Positions 26,000 to 33,343 of a DNA stretch of 64,000 nucleotides are shown here, piece after piece. The notes beneath the pieces were generated by a model. It did not search any database. It had not been told where the DNA came from and worked only from the letters and a program-made list of their open reading frames with translations. The DNA is taken from NCBI GenBank assembly GCA_944380545.1, contig CALWHV010000007.1:248001-312000 (forward strand), given 5' to 3'. How positions within the stretch are numbered: position 1 is the first letter of the stretch; every line of letters starts with the position of its first letter. Position numbers and translations under genes: made by a program. This stretch comes from an uncultured Eubacterium sp. (GTDB taxonomy: Bacteria > Bacillota > Clostridia > Oscillospirales > Acutalibacteraceae).

Positions 26000-28642
26000 T
26001 TATTCAAGCTCCTCGGCTTTTTTCTTTAAGTCGTAGAGCGTTTGCATCGCCTCTATCGGCGTTAAGGTGTTGACATCCGTGGCTTTGAGTATCTCCACTA
26101 TCTCGCCCCTGCCGTTTGCGGCGAAATTATACTGTATCTCGCTTTCGTCCTCTTCAAGCACGCCGTCCTGCGCCTTGAATTCTATCTGCACCTTGTTTTT
26201 CTCAAGCTCCTTGAGTATCGCCTTGGCGCGGCGCACCACCGCGTCCGGCACGCCGGCAAGCTTTGCCACCTCTATGCCGAAGCTTTGATCCGCGCCCCCG
26301 CGCACTATCCTGCGCAGGAAGGTTATATCGTCGCCTCGCTTTTTTACGGCTATCGAATAGTTCTTAACGCCGTCCAGCATACCCTCCATCGCCGTAAGCT
26401 CGTGATAATGCGTGGCGAAAAGCGCCTTTGCGCCCAGCGTTTTCTTTTTGCACACATATTCCAGCACGGCGCGGGCTATGCTCATACCATCAAAGGTGGA
26501 GGTGCCGCGGCCGATCTCGTCAAGAATGATAAGGCTGCGCGAGGTTGCGTTTTTGAGTATGGACGCCACCTCGCTCATCTCCACCATAAAGGTGGAGCGG
26601 CCGGTTGCAAGATCATCGGACGCGCCCACTCTGGTGAAAACGGCGTCCGTTATTCCTATGCTTGCGCTGCGCGCCGGCACGAACGAGCCCATCTGCGCCA
26701 TAAGCACTATCAGCGCAATCTGGCGCATATATGTTGATTTGCCCGCCATATTCGGGCCTGTGATTATCATACAGCGCTCCTGCTGCATATCGAGCGACGC
26801 ATCGTTCGGAACGAACATTCCGCCCTGCATAAGCGCCTCCACCACGGGATGGCGGCCGTCCTTTATCTCTATCGCGCCGCTTGTGTTTATCTGCGGGCAG
26901 GTGTAGTTGTTCTGCACGGCGACCTCTGCAAGCGAGGCGAGGGTATCGAGCGCGGCGAGCGCCTTTGCCGTTTTCTGGATGCGCTGCGCCTGCGCCGAAA
27001 TGCTTTCCCTTACGCGGCAGAACACCTCGTACTCAAGCGCCACGGCTCTGTCCTTTGCGCCGAGCACCCTGCCCTCAAGCTCCTTGAGCTCCTGCGTGAT
27101 GAACCTTTCGCAGCCGGTCAGGGTCTGCTTTCTGACATAATCCTGCGGCACCATATCAAGATACGAATTAGTGACCTCTATGTAGTATCCGAACACGCGG
27201 TTGTAGCCCACCTTGAGCTTCGGGATTCCGGTTTTCTCTCTCTCGCGCGCTTCGATGGAGGCAAGCACGCCGGCTCCGTCCTCCATAATGCTCTTGAGCT
27301 CGTCAAGCTGCAAGTCAAATCCGGCGCGGATCATTCCGCCCTCCCTTACGGTGGCGGGCGGCTCGTCCACTATCGCCTGTGAAATAAGCCCCTGCACATC
27401 CTCAAGCGGGTCTATATGCGAATAGATGTCCTTTAAATACGCGCTCACGCAGCCGGAGAGCAGCTCCCTTATCTGCGGCAGCCTTTCGCACGCCGCCTGA
27501 AGCGAGCGCAGCTCGCGCGCGTTTGCCGTGGAATACGCCACGCGCGCCATAAGCCGCTCCATATCGCTCACGCCGGATAGCGCCGAGCGCAGGCTGTCTC
27601 TGAGCTGAGGATCGTCCGCAAGCTCTGAGACGGCGTTTTGCCGCCTTGTTATTCCCGCCGGCGACATCAGCGGCATATCGAGCCAGCTTCTGAGCATTCT
27701 TTTGCCCATTGCCGTTTTCGTTTTATCCAGCACCCACAAAAGCGAGCGGCGCTTATCGCCCGTCATCAAAGAGCTTGTGAGCTCCAGATTTCTGCGGGTG
27801 TTCATATCAAGCTTCATATATTCGGAGCCGTCTATCATCTCTATATCGGCGGGGGCTTCTATGGAATCCTTTTTCTGCACCTCTTTAAGATAGCCTATAA
27901 CGGCGCCGAGCGCGCAGACCACGCTTTTGCTTTTGCCGAGGGAGAGGGAGTCTATATCCTCCTTGCTGAGCGTTTCAAGGATGAGCTGAGTTGCGCCCTC
28001 AAAGCTGAAGCGCTCGTCGTCGAGCAGCTGCGCGCCCGAGCCGATGCGCTCCTTGATAAAGGCGGCTACTTCGCTCAGGTCGAGCGCCGCGGAATTGACG
28101 AGCACCTCTTTCGGTCTGTACGCCGCAAGGCGGTCCTCTATCTGCTCCTCAATATCCGCGCCCTTAACGGCGGTGAGATGGAATTCAGCCGTGGAAACAT
28201 CCGCAAAGCAGAGCCCCGTTTCATCCTCGCCCTTAAAGATGGCGCACAGATAATTATTTACGCCGTCCTCCAGCATACTGCCCTCAATAACGGTGCCGGG
28301 CGTGATTATGCGCACAACATCGCGCTTTACAAGCCCTTTAACGAGCTTAGGGTCCTCAAGCTGCTCGCATATGGCAACCTTGTAGCCGCGGTTTACGAGC
28401 TTTGCGATATAGCTGTCCGCCGAGTGAAACGGCACGCCGCACATCGGCGCGCGCTCCTCCTGCCCGCAGTCCCTGCCCGTGAGAACAAGATCAAGCTCCT
28501 CGGAGGCGGTTTTGGCGTCTTCAAAAAACATCTCGTAAAAATCGCCGAGCCTGAAAAACAGCAGCATATCCGGGTATTTGCTTTTTATGTTGAAATACTG
28601 CTCCATCATCGGCGAAAGAGCGCTTTGCTTTTTGCCTGCCAT
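26000..28642 (-). CDS. mutS: DNA mismatch repair protein MutS
   Basis: An 880-residue MutS1 that recognises mispairs. The mismatch wedge F-Y-E is at residues 35-37 (RLGDFYEMF). The ATPase has TGPNMAGKSTYMRQ (about residue 620), ILDEIGRGTSTFDG and LFATHYHEL. The C-terminus ends in a helical segment ahead of VNTLTPIEAMQTLYDLKKK, as in Firmicute MutS. GGAGG lies 11 bases before the ATG. It pairs with mutL downstream. Confidence 0.98.
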   Translation of the reverse strand: MAGKKQSALSPMMEQYFNIKSKYPDMLLFFRLGDFYEMFFEDAKTASEELDLVLTGRDCGQEERAPMCGVPFHSADSYIAKLVNRGYKVAICEQLEDPKLVKGLVKRDVVRIITPGTVIEGSMLEDGVNNYLCAIFKGEDETGLCFADVSTAEFHLTAVKGADIEEQIEDRLAAYRPKEVLVNSAALDLSEVAAFIKERIGSGAQLLDDERFSFEGATQLILETLSKEDIDSLSLGKSKSVVCALGAVIGYLKEVQKKDSIEAPADIEMIDGSEYMKLDMNTRRNLELTSSLMTGDKRRSLLWVLDKTKTAMGKRMLRSWLDMPLMSPAGITRRQNAVSELADDPQLRDSLRSALSGVSDMERLMARVAYSTANARELRSLQAACERLPQIRELLSGCVSAYLKDIYSHIDPLEDVQGLISQAIVDEPPATVREGGMIRAGFDLQLDELKSIMEDGAGVLASIEAREREKTGIPKLKVGYNRVFGYYIEVTNSYLDMVPQDYVRKQTLTGCERFITQELKELEGRVLGAKDRAVALEYEVFCRVRESISAQAQRIQKTAKALAALDTLASLAEVAVQNNYTCPQINTSGAIEIKDGRHPVVEALMQGGMFVPNDASLDMQQERCMIITGPNMAGKSTYMRQIALIVLMAQMGSFVPARSASIGITDAVFTRVGASDDLATGRSTFMVEMSEVASILKNATSRSLIILDEIGRGTSTFDGMSIARAVLEYVCKKKTLGAKALFATHYHELTAMEGMLDGVKNYSIAVKKRGDDITFLRRIVRGGADQSFGIEVAKLAGVPDAVVRRAKAILKELEKNKVQIEFKAQDGVLEEDESEIQYNFAANGRGEIVEILKATDVNTLTPIEAMQTLYDLKKKAEELE

Positions 28643-28693
28643 AAAACCCCGTCCTCCTCGATAATCAAATTAAAGCCTTAATGCTTTGCGCCG

Positions 28694-29110
28694 TCAGATC
28701 CCGCAGCCGCAGCCGCAGGTGGAGCAGTTGTGAGTGCAGTCCTCCTCCGGCAGGCGGCAGGTCTCCGGGTCCTCGCCGTCAAAGAACAGGCCTATCATCT
28801 TACTGATATACTGCGCCATATCCTCCATCTGTGCGGCGGCGGCGGAATACGCCTCCATATTCTCGTTTTTCATTATCTCTTCATAAAGCTTCTGATAGTC
28901 GTTTTGAAGCGACTCTATTTTTTCCTTATCGGCGTCGTCGCCCTTGCCGGTCTCCTGCTGATACTGAAGCGAATAGAGCTGAAGCTGCTTGAGCTGCTCC
29001 TGAAGCGCGGGGTCTGCGTCGTTTTTGGCAGCCGCCTCTTTAAGCGCGGTAAAGCGGGGGTCCTGCTGTATCTCTTTTCCGAGTTCGCGAAGCGCGTTTT
29101 CAAGTGCCAT
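28694..29110 (-). CDS. YlbF/YmcA-family (Ric) protein with C-terminal Cys cluster
   Basis: A 138-residue helical protein: MALENALRELGKEIQQDPRF, KEAAAKNDADPALQEQLKQL and EIMKNENMEAYSAAAAQMEDMAQYI match the YlbF/YmcA superfamily. In B. subtilis YlbF, YmcA and YaaT (RicF, RicA, RicT) form a complex carrying [4Fe-4S] clusters that affects RNA processing and development. This copy ends in six cysteines within the last ~23 residues (CRLPEEDC, HNCSTCGCGCGI), plausible cluster ligands. The gene sits between miaB and mutS; in Bacillus ymcA likewise follows ymcB (miaB). Whether it is RicA- or RicF-like cannot be settled by eye. Confidence 0.75.
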   Translation of the reverse strand: MALENALRELGKEIQQDPRFTALKEAAAKNDADPALQEQLKQLQLYSLQYQQETGKGDDADKEKIESLQNDYQKLYEEIMKNENMEAYSAAAAQMEDMAQYISKMIGLFFDGEDPETCRLPEEDCTHNCSTCGCGCGI

Positions 29111-29141
29111 TTTAAAAAATCCTTTCTTTTTGAAAATTACT

Positions 29142-30569
29142 TTATTCCGCGAGCCTGCCCTTTAAAACATATGTGAGCGGCTCGGTTACGGTGATGTTTT
29201 TAAACGAGCCGATAAGGCTTTCATCGCCCTCAAGCTCAACTATAAGATTTCCGTCCGTTCTTGCCTCCAGCTCGCCGGGCTGCCTGCCCCTGCCGCAGAT
29301 GAAGCATTTGAGCGTTTTGCCGGAATATTTTTTCATATTCTGCGCCGATATCCTCTCCTGCGCATCAAGCAGCTCTCTGAGCCACCTGCCCTTTTCCTCC
29401 TGCGAAACGGGATCCGGCATTGAAGCCGCCGGCGTGCCCTTTCTGGGGGAATAGATGAATGTGAACAGCGAGGTGAAGCGCACCTCCTCTATCAGGGAGA
29501 GCGTGTCCAAAAACTCCTGCCTCGTTTCGCCGGGGAAGCCGACTATGATATCGGAGGTGACGGAAAGCGAATCGCCCATAAGCTCGCGAGCGCGGCTTAT
29601 AAGGCTCAAGTAGCGGCTTCTTGTGTAGCCGCGGTTCATTGCGCGAAGCACGCGGTCGTTTCCGCTTTGAAACGGCAGGTGCAGGTGCTTTGCCACCTTT
29701 TCACATTCCGCCATAGCCAGCAGCAGCTCCTCGGTGCAGTCCTTGGGGTGGCTGGTCATAAATCTAATCCTGAAATCGCCGGGCAGGTCGTTTATCATTC
29801 TGAGCAGCTCGGCAAACGACACGCGCGGCTCAAGGTCCTTGCCGTATGAATTGACATTCTGACCCAGCAGCGTTATCTCCTTATATCCCGAATCGGCAAG
29901 GCTCTTCGCCTCGCTCACGATATCCTGCGGCAGGCGGCTGCGCTCGCGCCCGCGCACATACGGCACGATGCAGTAGGTACAGAAATTATTGCAGCCGTAC
30001 ATTATGGGCAGCCACGCCTTTTTTTCATCGTCGCGCAAAACGGGAACGCCCTCTGCGATAACGCCGTCTGCATCCGGAGTTTCAAAAACGCGCTTTTGCG
30101 AGGTAAGCGTTTTATAAAGCAGCTCCGGCAGGCGGTGCACAACATGCGTGCCGAACACAAGGTCCACAAACGGAAAGCTTTTTTTGATCTTCCGCGCGAT
30201 ATGCTCCTGCTGCATCATACAGCCGCAGCAGGCAACTATCGTGCCGGGGTTCTCAGCGCGGTGCTTTTTGAGCGCGCCCACATTGCCGAACACACGGTCC
30301 TCCGCGTGCTCGCGTACGGCGCAGGTGTTGAAGATTATCAGCTGCGCGGAAAAACGGTCGTCCGTAAAGCCGTAGCCCATCTCAAAGAGCATGCCCTTTA
30401 GCCTTTCGCTGTCAGCCACATTCTGCTGGCAGCCGTAGGTAACGACGCAGGCGAGCGGCTTTTTGCCGTATCTTTCATTAAGCAGCGCCGCAACCTTTTT
30501 ACAGTATTCTTTTTGTATATCAAGCTCCGTTTGCGGCACGAAGCGCAGCTTCAGCTCGCCGTTTTGCAA
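29142..30569 (-). CDS. miaB: tRNA-2-methylthio-N6-dimethylallyladenosine synthase
   Basis: A ~475-residue radical-SAM methylthiotransferase that completes ms2i6A37 on tRNA. The N-terminal UPF0004 domain binds the auxiliary cluster through TYGCQQN, NTCAVREHAEDR and CCGCMMQQ. The radical-SAM cluster is YGCNNFCTYCIVP. A C-terminal TRAM domain ends the protein (LIGSFKNITVTEPLTYVLKG). An open frame extends to 30845, but a strong promoter lies at 30613-30641, so initiation must be downstream. TTG at 30569, with GGTGGTGA ~7 bases upstream, is the best start and gives normal length. It heads the long housekeeping run down to ileS. Confidence 0.95.
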   Translation of the reverse strand: MQNGELKLRFVPQTELDIQKEYCKKVAALLNERYGKKPLACVVTYGCQQNVADSERLKGMLFEMGYGFTDDRFSAQLIIFNTCAVREHAEDRVFGNVGALKKHRAENPGTIVACCGCMMQQEHIARKIKKSFPFVDLVFGTHVVHRLPELLYKTLTSQKRVFETPDADGVIAEGVPVLRDDEKKAWLPIMYGCNNFCTYCIVPYVRGRERSRLPQDIVSEAKSLADSGYKEITLLGQNVNSYGKDLEPRVSFAELLRMINDLPGDFRIRFMTSHPKDCTEELLLAMAECEKVAKHLHLPFQSGNDRVLRAMNRGYTRSRYLSLISRARELMGDSLSVTSDIIVGFPGETRQEFLDTLSLIEEVRFTSLFTFIYSPRKGTPAASMPDPVSQEEKGRWLRELLDAQERISAQNMKKYSGKTLKCFICGRGRQPGELEARTDGNLIVELEGDESLIGSFKNITVTEPLTYVLKGRLAE

Positions 30570-30612
30570 ATCCTCACCACCCGAGAAAAACACCTTTCCA
30601 TAATTGATATTT

Positions 30613-30641
30613 ATTATAACAAAGAGCGCCTGTATATTCAA
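30613..30641 (-). promoter_or_regulatory. miaB: Sigma-A promoter for the miaB-ileS run
   Basis: Minus-strand TTGAAT (30636-30641), a 17-base spacer and perfect TATAAT (30613-30618) place the start near 30606, ~37 bases before the miaB TTG. Confidence 0.85.
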
Positions 30642-30707
30642 TAATAAAATATAATAATTTATTAAATAAATTATAAATAAGGGGCGATGGCTGCGCGGGC
30701 GCCGATA

Positions 30708-30736
30708 TTGCAAAAGCCGCGGCGATTTGGTAAAAT
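30708..30736 (+). promoter_or_regulatory. malQ: Promoter for malQ
   Basis: TTGCAA (30708-30713), a 17-base spacer and TAAAAT (30731-30736). The predicted start is near 30743, giving a ~60-base leader. Confidence 0.65.
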
Positions 30737-30741
30737 AATAT

Positions 30742-30782
30742 CCGGCTTTAAAGAGCTGCGCAAAACAGCTGCAAAAAGCCGG
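30742..30782 (+). promoter_or_regulatory. 5'-terminal hairpin in the malQ leader
   Basis: CCGGCTTT pairs with AAAGCCGG and an inner AGCTG with CAGCT. The stem occupies the first ~40 bases of the predicted transcript, just before AAAGAG and the start codon. It could stabilise the message or tune initiation. Confidence 0.5.
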
Positions 30783-30801
30783 TCTACCCGAAAGAGATGT
30801 G

Positions 30802-32325
30802 ATGTATATGCTAAAAAAAAGAGGCGCGGGCGTGCTGATGCACATAAGCTCAATGCCCGGAAAATACGCGTGCGGAGTTTTCGGAGAGGAAACGCTGCAT
30901 TTTATAGAGCGTATTGCCGATATGGGCTTTTCCTACTGGCAGGTGCTGCCCTTCAACCCCACCGACCCCTCCGGCAGCCCCTACTGCTCGCCGAGCGCGT
31001 TTGCGGGAAACATAATGTTTATAGACCCCGAAGGGCTTGTGAGCGCCGGCCTTGCAACCGAGGAGGAGGCGGCGCAAAACGAATATTCCGGCTCGCCCTA
31101 CACGGCGGACTTTGATTATGCGCTGAAAAAAAGATACGCGCTGCTTAAAAAGGCGTTTGAACGAACGAACGCCGAAACGGCGGTGGAGATAAAGCGCTTT
31201 GAGCTGCAAAACCCCTGGCTTTCCGACTACGCGCTTTATATGGCGGTAAAGGAAAGAAACGGTATGGCGCCGTGGACGCAGTGGAGCCGCGATGAGGCGG
31301 AGTACGCGCGCTGCGTTAAAAACATCTATTCCTACGAGAGCGACGCGGCGTTTTGGAAATTTACGCAGTATATCTTTTTTTCGCAGTGGGAAAAAATCAA
31401 GCGCTTTGCAAACGAGCGCGGCGTTGCCGTGATTGGCGATATGCCCATCTATGTTGCCGAGGACAGCGCAGATGTTTGGGCGGACCTGCCGCTTTTCAAG
31501 ATAGACAAAAACACACTTGAGCTTAAAAAGGTTGCCGGAGTGCCGCCCGATTATTTCAGCGCCGACGGGCAGCTTTGGGGCAACCCGATATACGACTGGA
31601 GCGCGATGAAAAAGGACGGCTTTCAGTGGTGGACGGCGCGCATTGACGCCGCGCTGAAGATGTTTGATGTGGTTAGGATAGACCATTTCAGGGCGTTTGC
31701 AAGCTACTACGAGGTGGACGCCGGCGCAAAAAACGCAAAAAACGGCCGCTGGCAAAAGGGGCCGGGGATGGAGCTTTTTAAAAAGGTGTTTGAAAACCAC
31801 CCCGACGCGCCGATAATCGCCGAGGATCTGGGCACCTTCGGTGAAGATGTTGTGAAGCTGCTTTGCGACACGGGCTTTCCCGGGATGAAGGTGGTGCAGT
31901 TCGGCTTTGACGCGAACGCGGATTCCGCCCACCTGCCGCACAACGCCGTTCAAAACAGCGTTATCTACACCGGCACGCACGACAACAACACGCTGCTCGG
32001 CTGGCTTTGGGAGGCGGACGAAAGAAGCCGCCGCTTTGCGCTTGACTACTGCGGCTTTTCTGGCGGCGGCTGGGGCGAGGGCGGCTACAAAAGCCCCTCC
32101 TGCCGCAGCATTATAGAGGCTGTTTGGCGCAGCAGCGCAAATGTGGCGGTGATCGCCTTTCAGGATATGTGCGGCTTCGGCAGCGACGCGCGGATGAACA
32201 CGCCCGGAGTGGCGGAAAGAAACTGGCGCTTTCGCACAACGAGGGAGACGATAGATTGCGCCGACGGCGATTATTTTCGCCGCATAAACGCGCTTTACAG
32301 GCGTATGTACCCCGCGTTTGAATAA
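30802..32325 (+). CDS. malQ: 4-alpha-glucanotransferase (amylomaltase, GH77)
   Basis: A 507-residue GH77 enzyme that transfers 1,4-alpha-glucan segments between maltodextrins or glycogen fragments in the cytoplasm. The nucleophile is Asp294 in VVRIDHFRAF, the acid/base Glu341 in PIIAEDLGTFG and the transition-state Asp in YTGTHDNNTLLGW. Other marks are WQVLPFNPTDPSGSPY and VPPDYFSADGQLWGNP. ATG at 30802 has AAAGAG 5 bases upstream; GTG at 30799 and ATG at 30808 are close alternatives. It stands alone on the plus strand, diverging from miaB. Confidence 0.96.
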   Translation: MYMLKKRGAGVLMHISSMPGKYACGVFGEETLHFIERIADMGFSYWQVLPFNPTDPSGSPYCSPSAFAGNIMFIDPEGLVSAGLATEEEAAQNEYSGSPYTADFDYALKKRYALLKKAFERTNAETAVEIKRFELQNPWLSDYALYMAVKERNGMAPWTQWSRDEAEYARCVKNIYSYESDAAFWKFTQYIFFSQWEKIKRFANERGVAVIGDMPIYVAEDSADVWADLPLFKIDKNTLELKKVAGVPPDYFSADGQLWGNPIYDWSAMKKDGFQWWTARIDAALKMFDVVRIDHFRAFASYYEVDAGAKNAKNGRWQKGPGMELFKKVFENHPDAPIIAEDLGTFGEDVVKLLCDTGFPGMKVVQFGFDANADSAHLPHNAVQNSVIYTGTHDNNTLLGWLWEADERSRRFALDYCGFSGGGWGEGGYKSPSCRSIIEAVWRSSANVAVIAFQDMCGFGSDARMNTPGVAERNWRFRTTRETIDCADGDYFRRINALYRRMYPAFE

Positions 32326-32342
32326 GCGCACGATACGACAAA

Positions 32343-32377
32343 ACGGCCGAGGACGGTTTTTCGTCCTCGGCCTTATC
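32343..32377. terminator. Bidirectional terminator between malQ and the Cys-rich gene
   Basis: GGCCGAGGACG and CGTCCTCGGCC form an 11-bp stem around GTTTTT, with AAAA on the left and a TTAT on the right. It separates converging genes. Confidence 0.82.
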
Positions 32378-32386
32378 TGTGCGTAA

Positions 32387-33199
32387 TTATTTGCTCTGCG
32401 GCGCTTCGCACGCGCAGGCGGGGGCGGAATCGTCTTTTTCCGGCGGGAAAAATTCATCCACGGGAAATTCGATGTTCCTGAAGGTGTCGCACGGGTTCTG
32501 GGTGCTGCATTCACATTCCCTCTGCGGCACGCAGTAATCGTAGGCGGGTATCAGGATCTGCACATCTCTTTCCATCTGCACGATGCTGAACAAGCCGAGC
32601 GTTACCAGCACGGCCTTTGCGCCGCCCGCACTGGGAACGGTATCCTGCGAATTTTGAAGCACGCTTTGCGGAAACGCACTGCAAAGCGGGATGCAGCAAT
32701 CGCACAGGTCCACAACATCGCATTGCAGGATAACGGGATCCACCGCCTGCACCTTTGCCGTGGGGTTTGTGTAGCCGGGAGCCTCGGGGCAGTCCGCGGA
32801 ATCGGAGGCGGGGTTTGAGGTGAACACCTTTACGCTGCCGTCCGAGCCGTAAAGAATACATTTTTTGGTGAACTGAGCGTAGCCCACAGCCACCTCCGGC
32901 GTGGTGCAGGGCGCGGCGTAAGTATCGAACTCAAGGCGGAAATAGAAGGTTATATCCACCGAATAATAGCCCCTGTTGAAAGGGACCTCGTCTACATCAA
33001 CGGAAACGGAAACCACCTTACATTCACGGCATTTCACATTTGCCGCCTCGTCTATCATACGCTGGCTCCTTGAAAAGAAGGTTACCCTCAGATCTTCAAG
33101 GCAGTCTTTGGAAACGCAGCTGTCATAAATGCGCTTCGTATCTATGCAGACGGCTTCGTTTATCCGCTTTTCGCCGGCGTCGATAACAGTGCTTGCCAT
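32387..33199 (-). CDS. Conserved cysteine-rich protein of unknown function
   Basis: A 270-residue protein with 19 cysteines and no signal peptide or membrane span. The first half contains AVCIDTKRIYDSCVSKDCLEDLRVTFF and a VKCREC pair, followed by a beta-rich region (VSVDVDEVPFNRGYYSVDITFYFRLEF). The second half has a CDVVDLCDCCIPLC cluster and CECSTQNPC. I recall proteins with a similar CIDTKRIYDSC...DCLEDLRV start in Clostridia, without assigned function. Many cysteines suggest metal binding or disulphide cross-linking, for example in a spore or envelope layer, but nothing here proves either. A good ribosome site (AAAGGAG) precedes the ATG. It follows pcrA after a ~145-base gap. Confidence 0.7.
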   Translation of the reverse strand: MASTVIDAGEKRINEAVCIDTKRIYDSCVSKDCLEDLRVTFFSRSQRMIDEAANVKCRECKVVSVSVDVDEVPFNRGYYSVDITFYFRLEFDTYAAPCTTPEVAVGYAQFTKKCILYGSDGSVKVFTSNPASDSADCPEAPGYTNPTAKVQAVDPVILQCDVVDLCDCCIPLCSAFPQSVLQNSQDTVPSAGGAKAVLVTLGLFSIVQMERDVQILIPAYDYCVPQRECECSTQNPCDTFRNIEFPVDEFFPPEKDDSAPACACEAPQSK

Positions 33200-33343
33200 A
33201 AAAAAACTCCTTTTCAGAATAATCGGAAGCGTGCGGAAAAGCCGTTGCGCCGCCGGGCGGCGCCGCTTTGCCGTTTTAACTTCATATCATTCTATGCAAA
33301 GGAGCTTTTAATGTTATCGGTTTTGCAAAAATATTGCGCGGCT
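33200..33343. other. Gap between pcrA and the Cys-rich gene
   Basis: It contains a strong inverted repeat (GCGCCGCC-GGGCGGCGC, about 33248-33264) and an AT-rich stretch. The repeat may end pcrA transcription, but no clean U-tract follows. An ATG with AAAGGAG at ~33300 on the plus strand leads only into frame antisense to pcrA. Confidence 0.35.

Noticed and set aside
30570..30845. N-terminal extension of miaB to 30845
   Set aside because: A consensus promoter lies at 30613-30641 inside it, it overlaps the malQ start, and the extra residues look non-coding.
30850..32514. Long minus-strand ORF opposite malQ
   Set aside because: Antisense shadow rich in R, H and A; malQ has all GH77 motifs.
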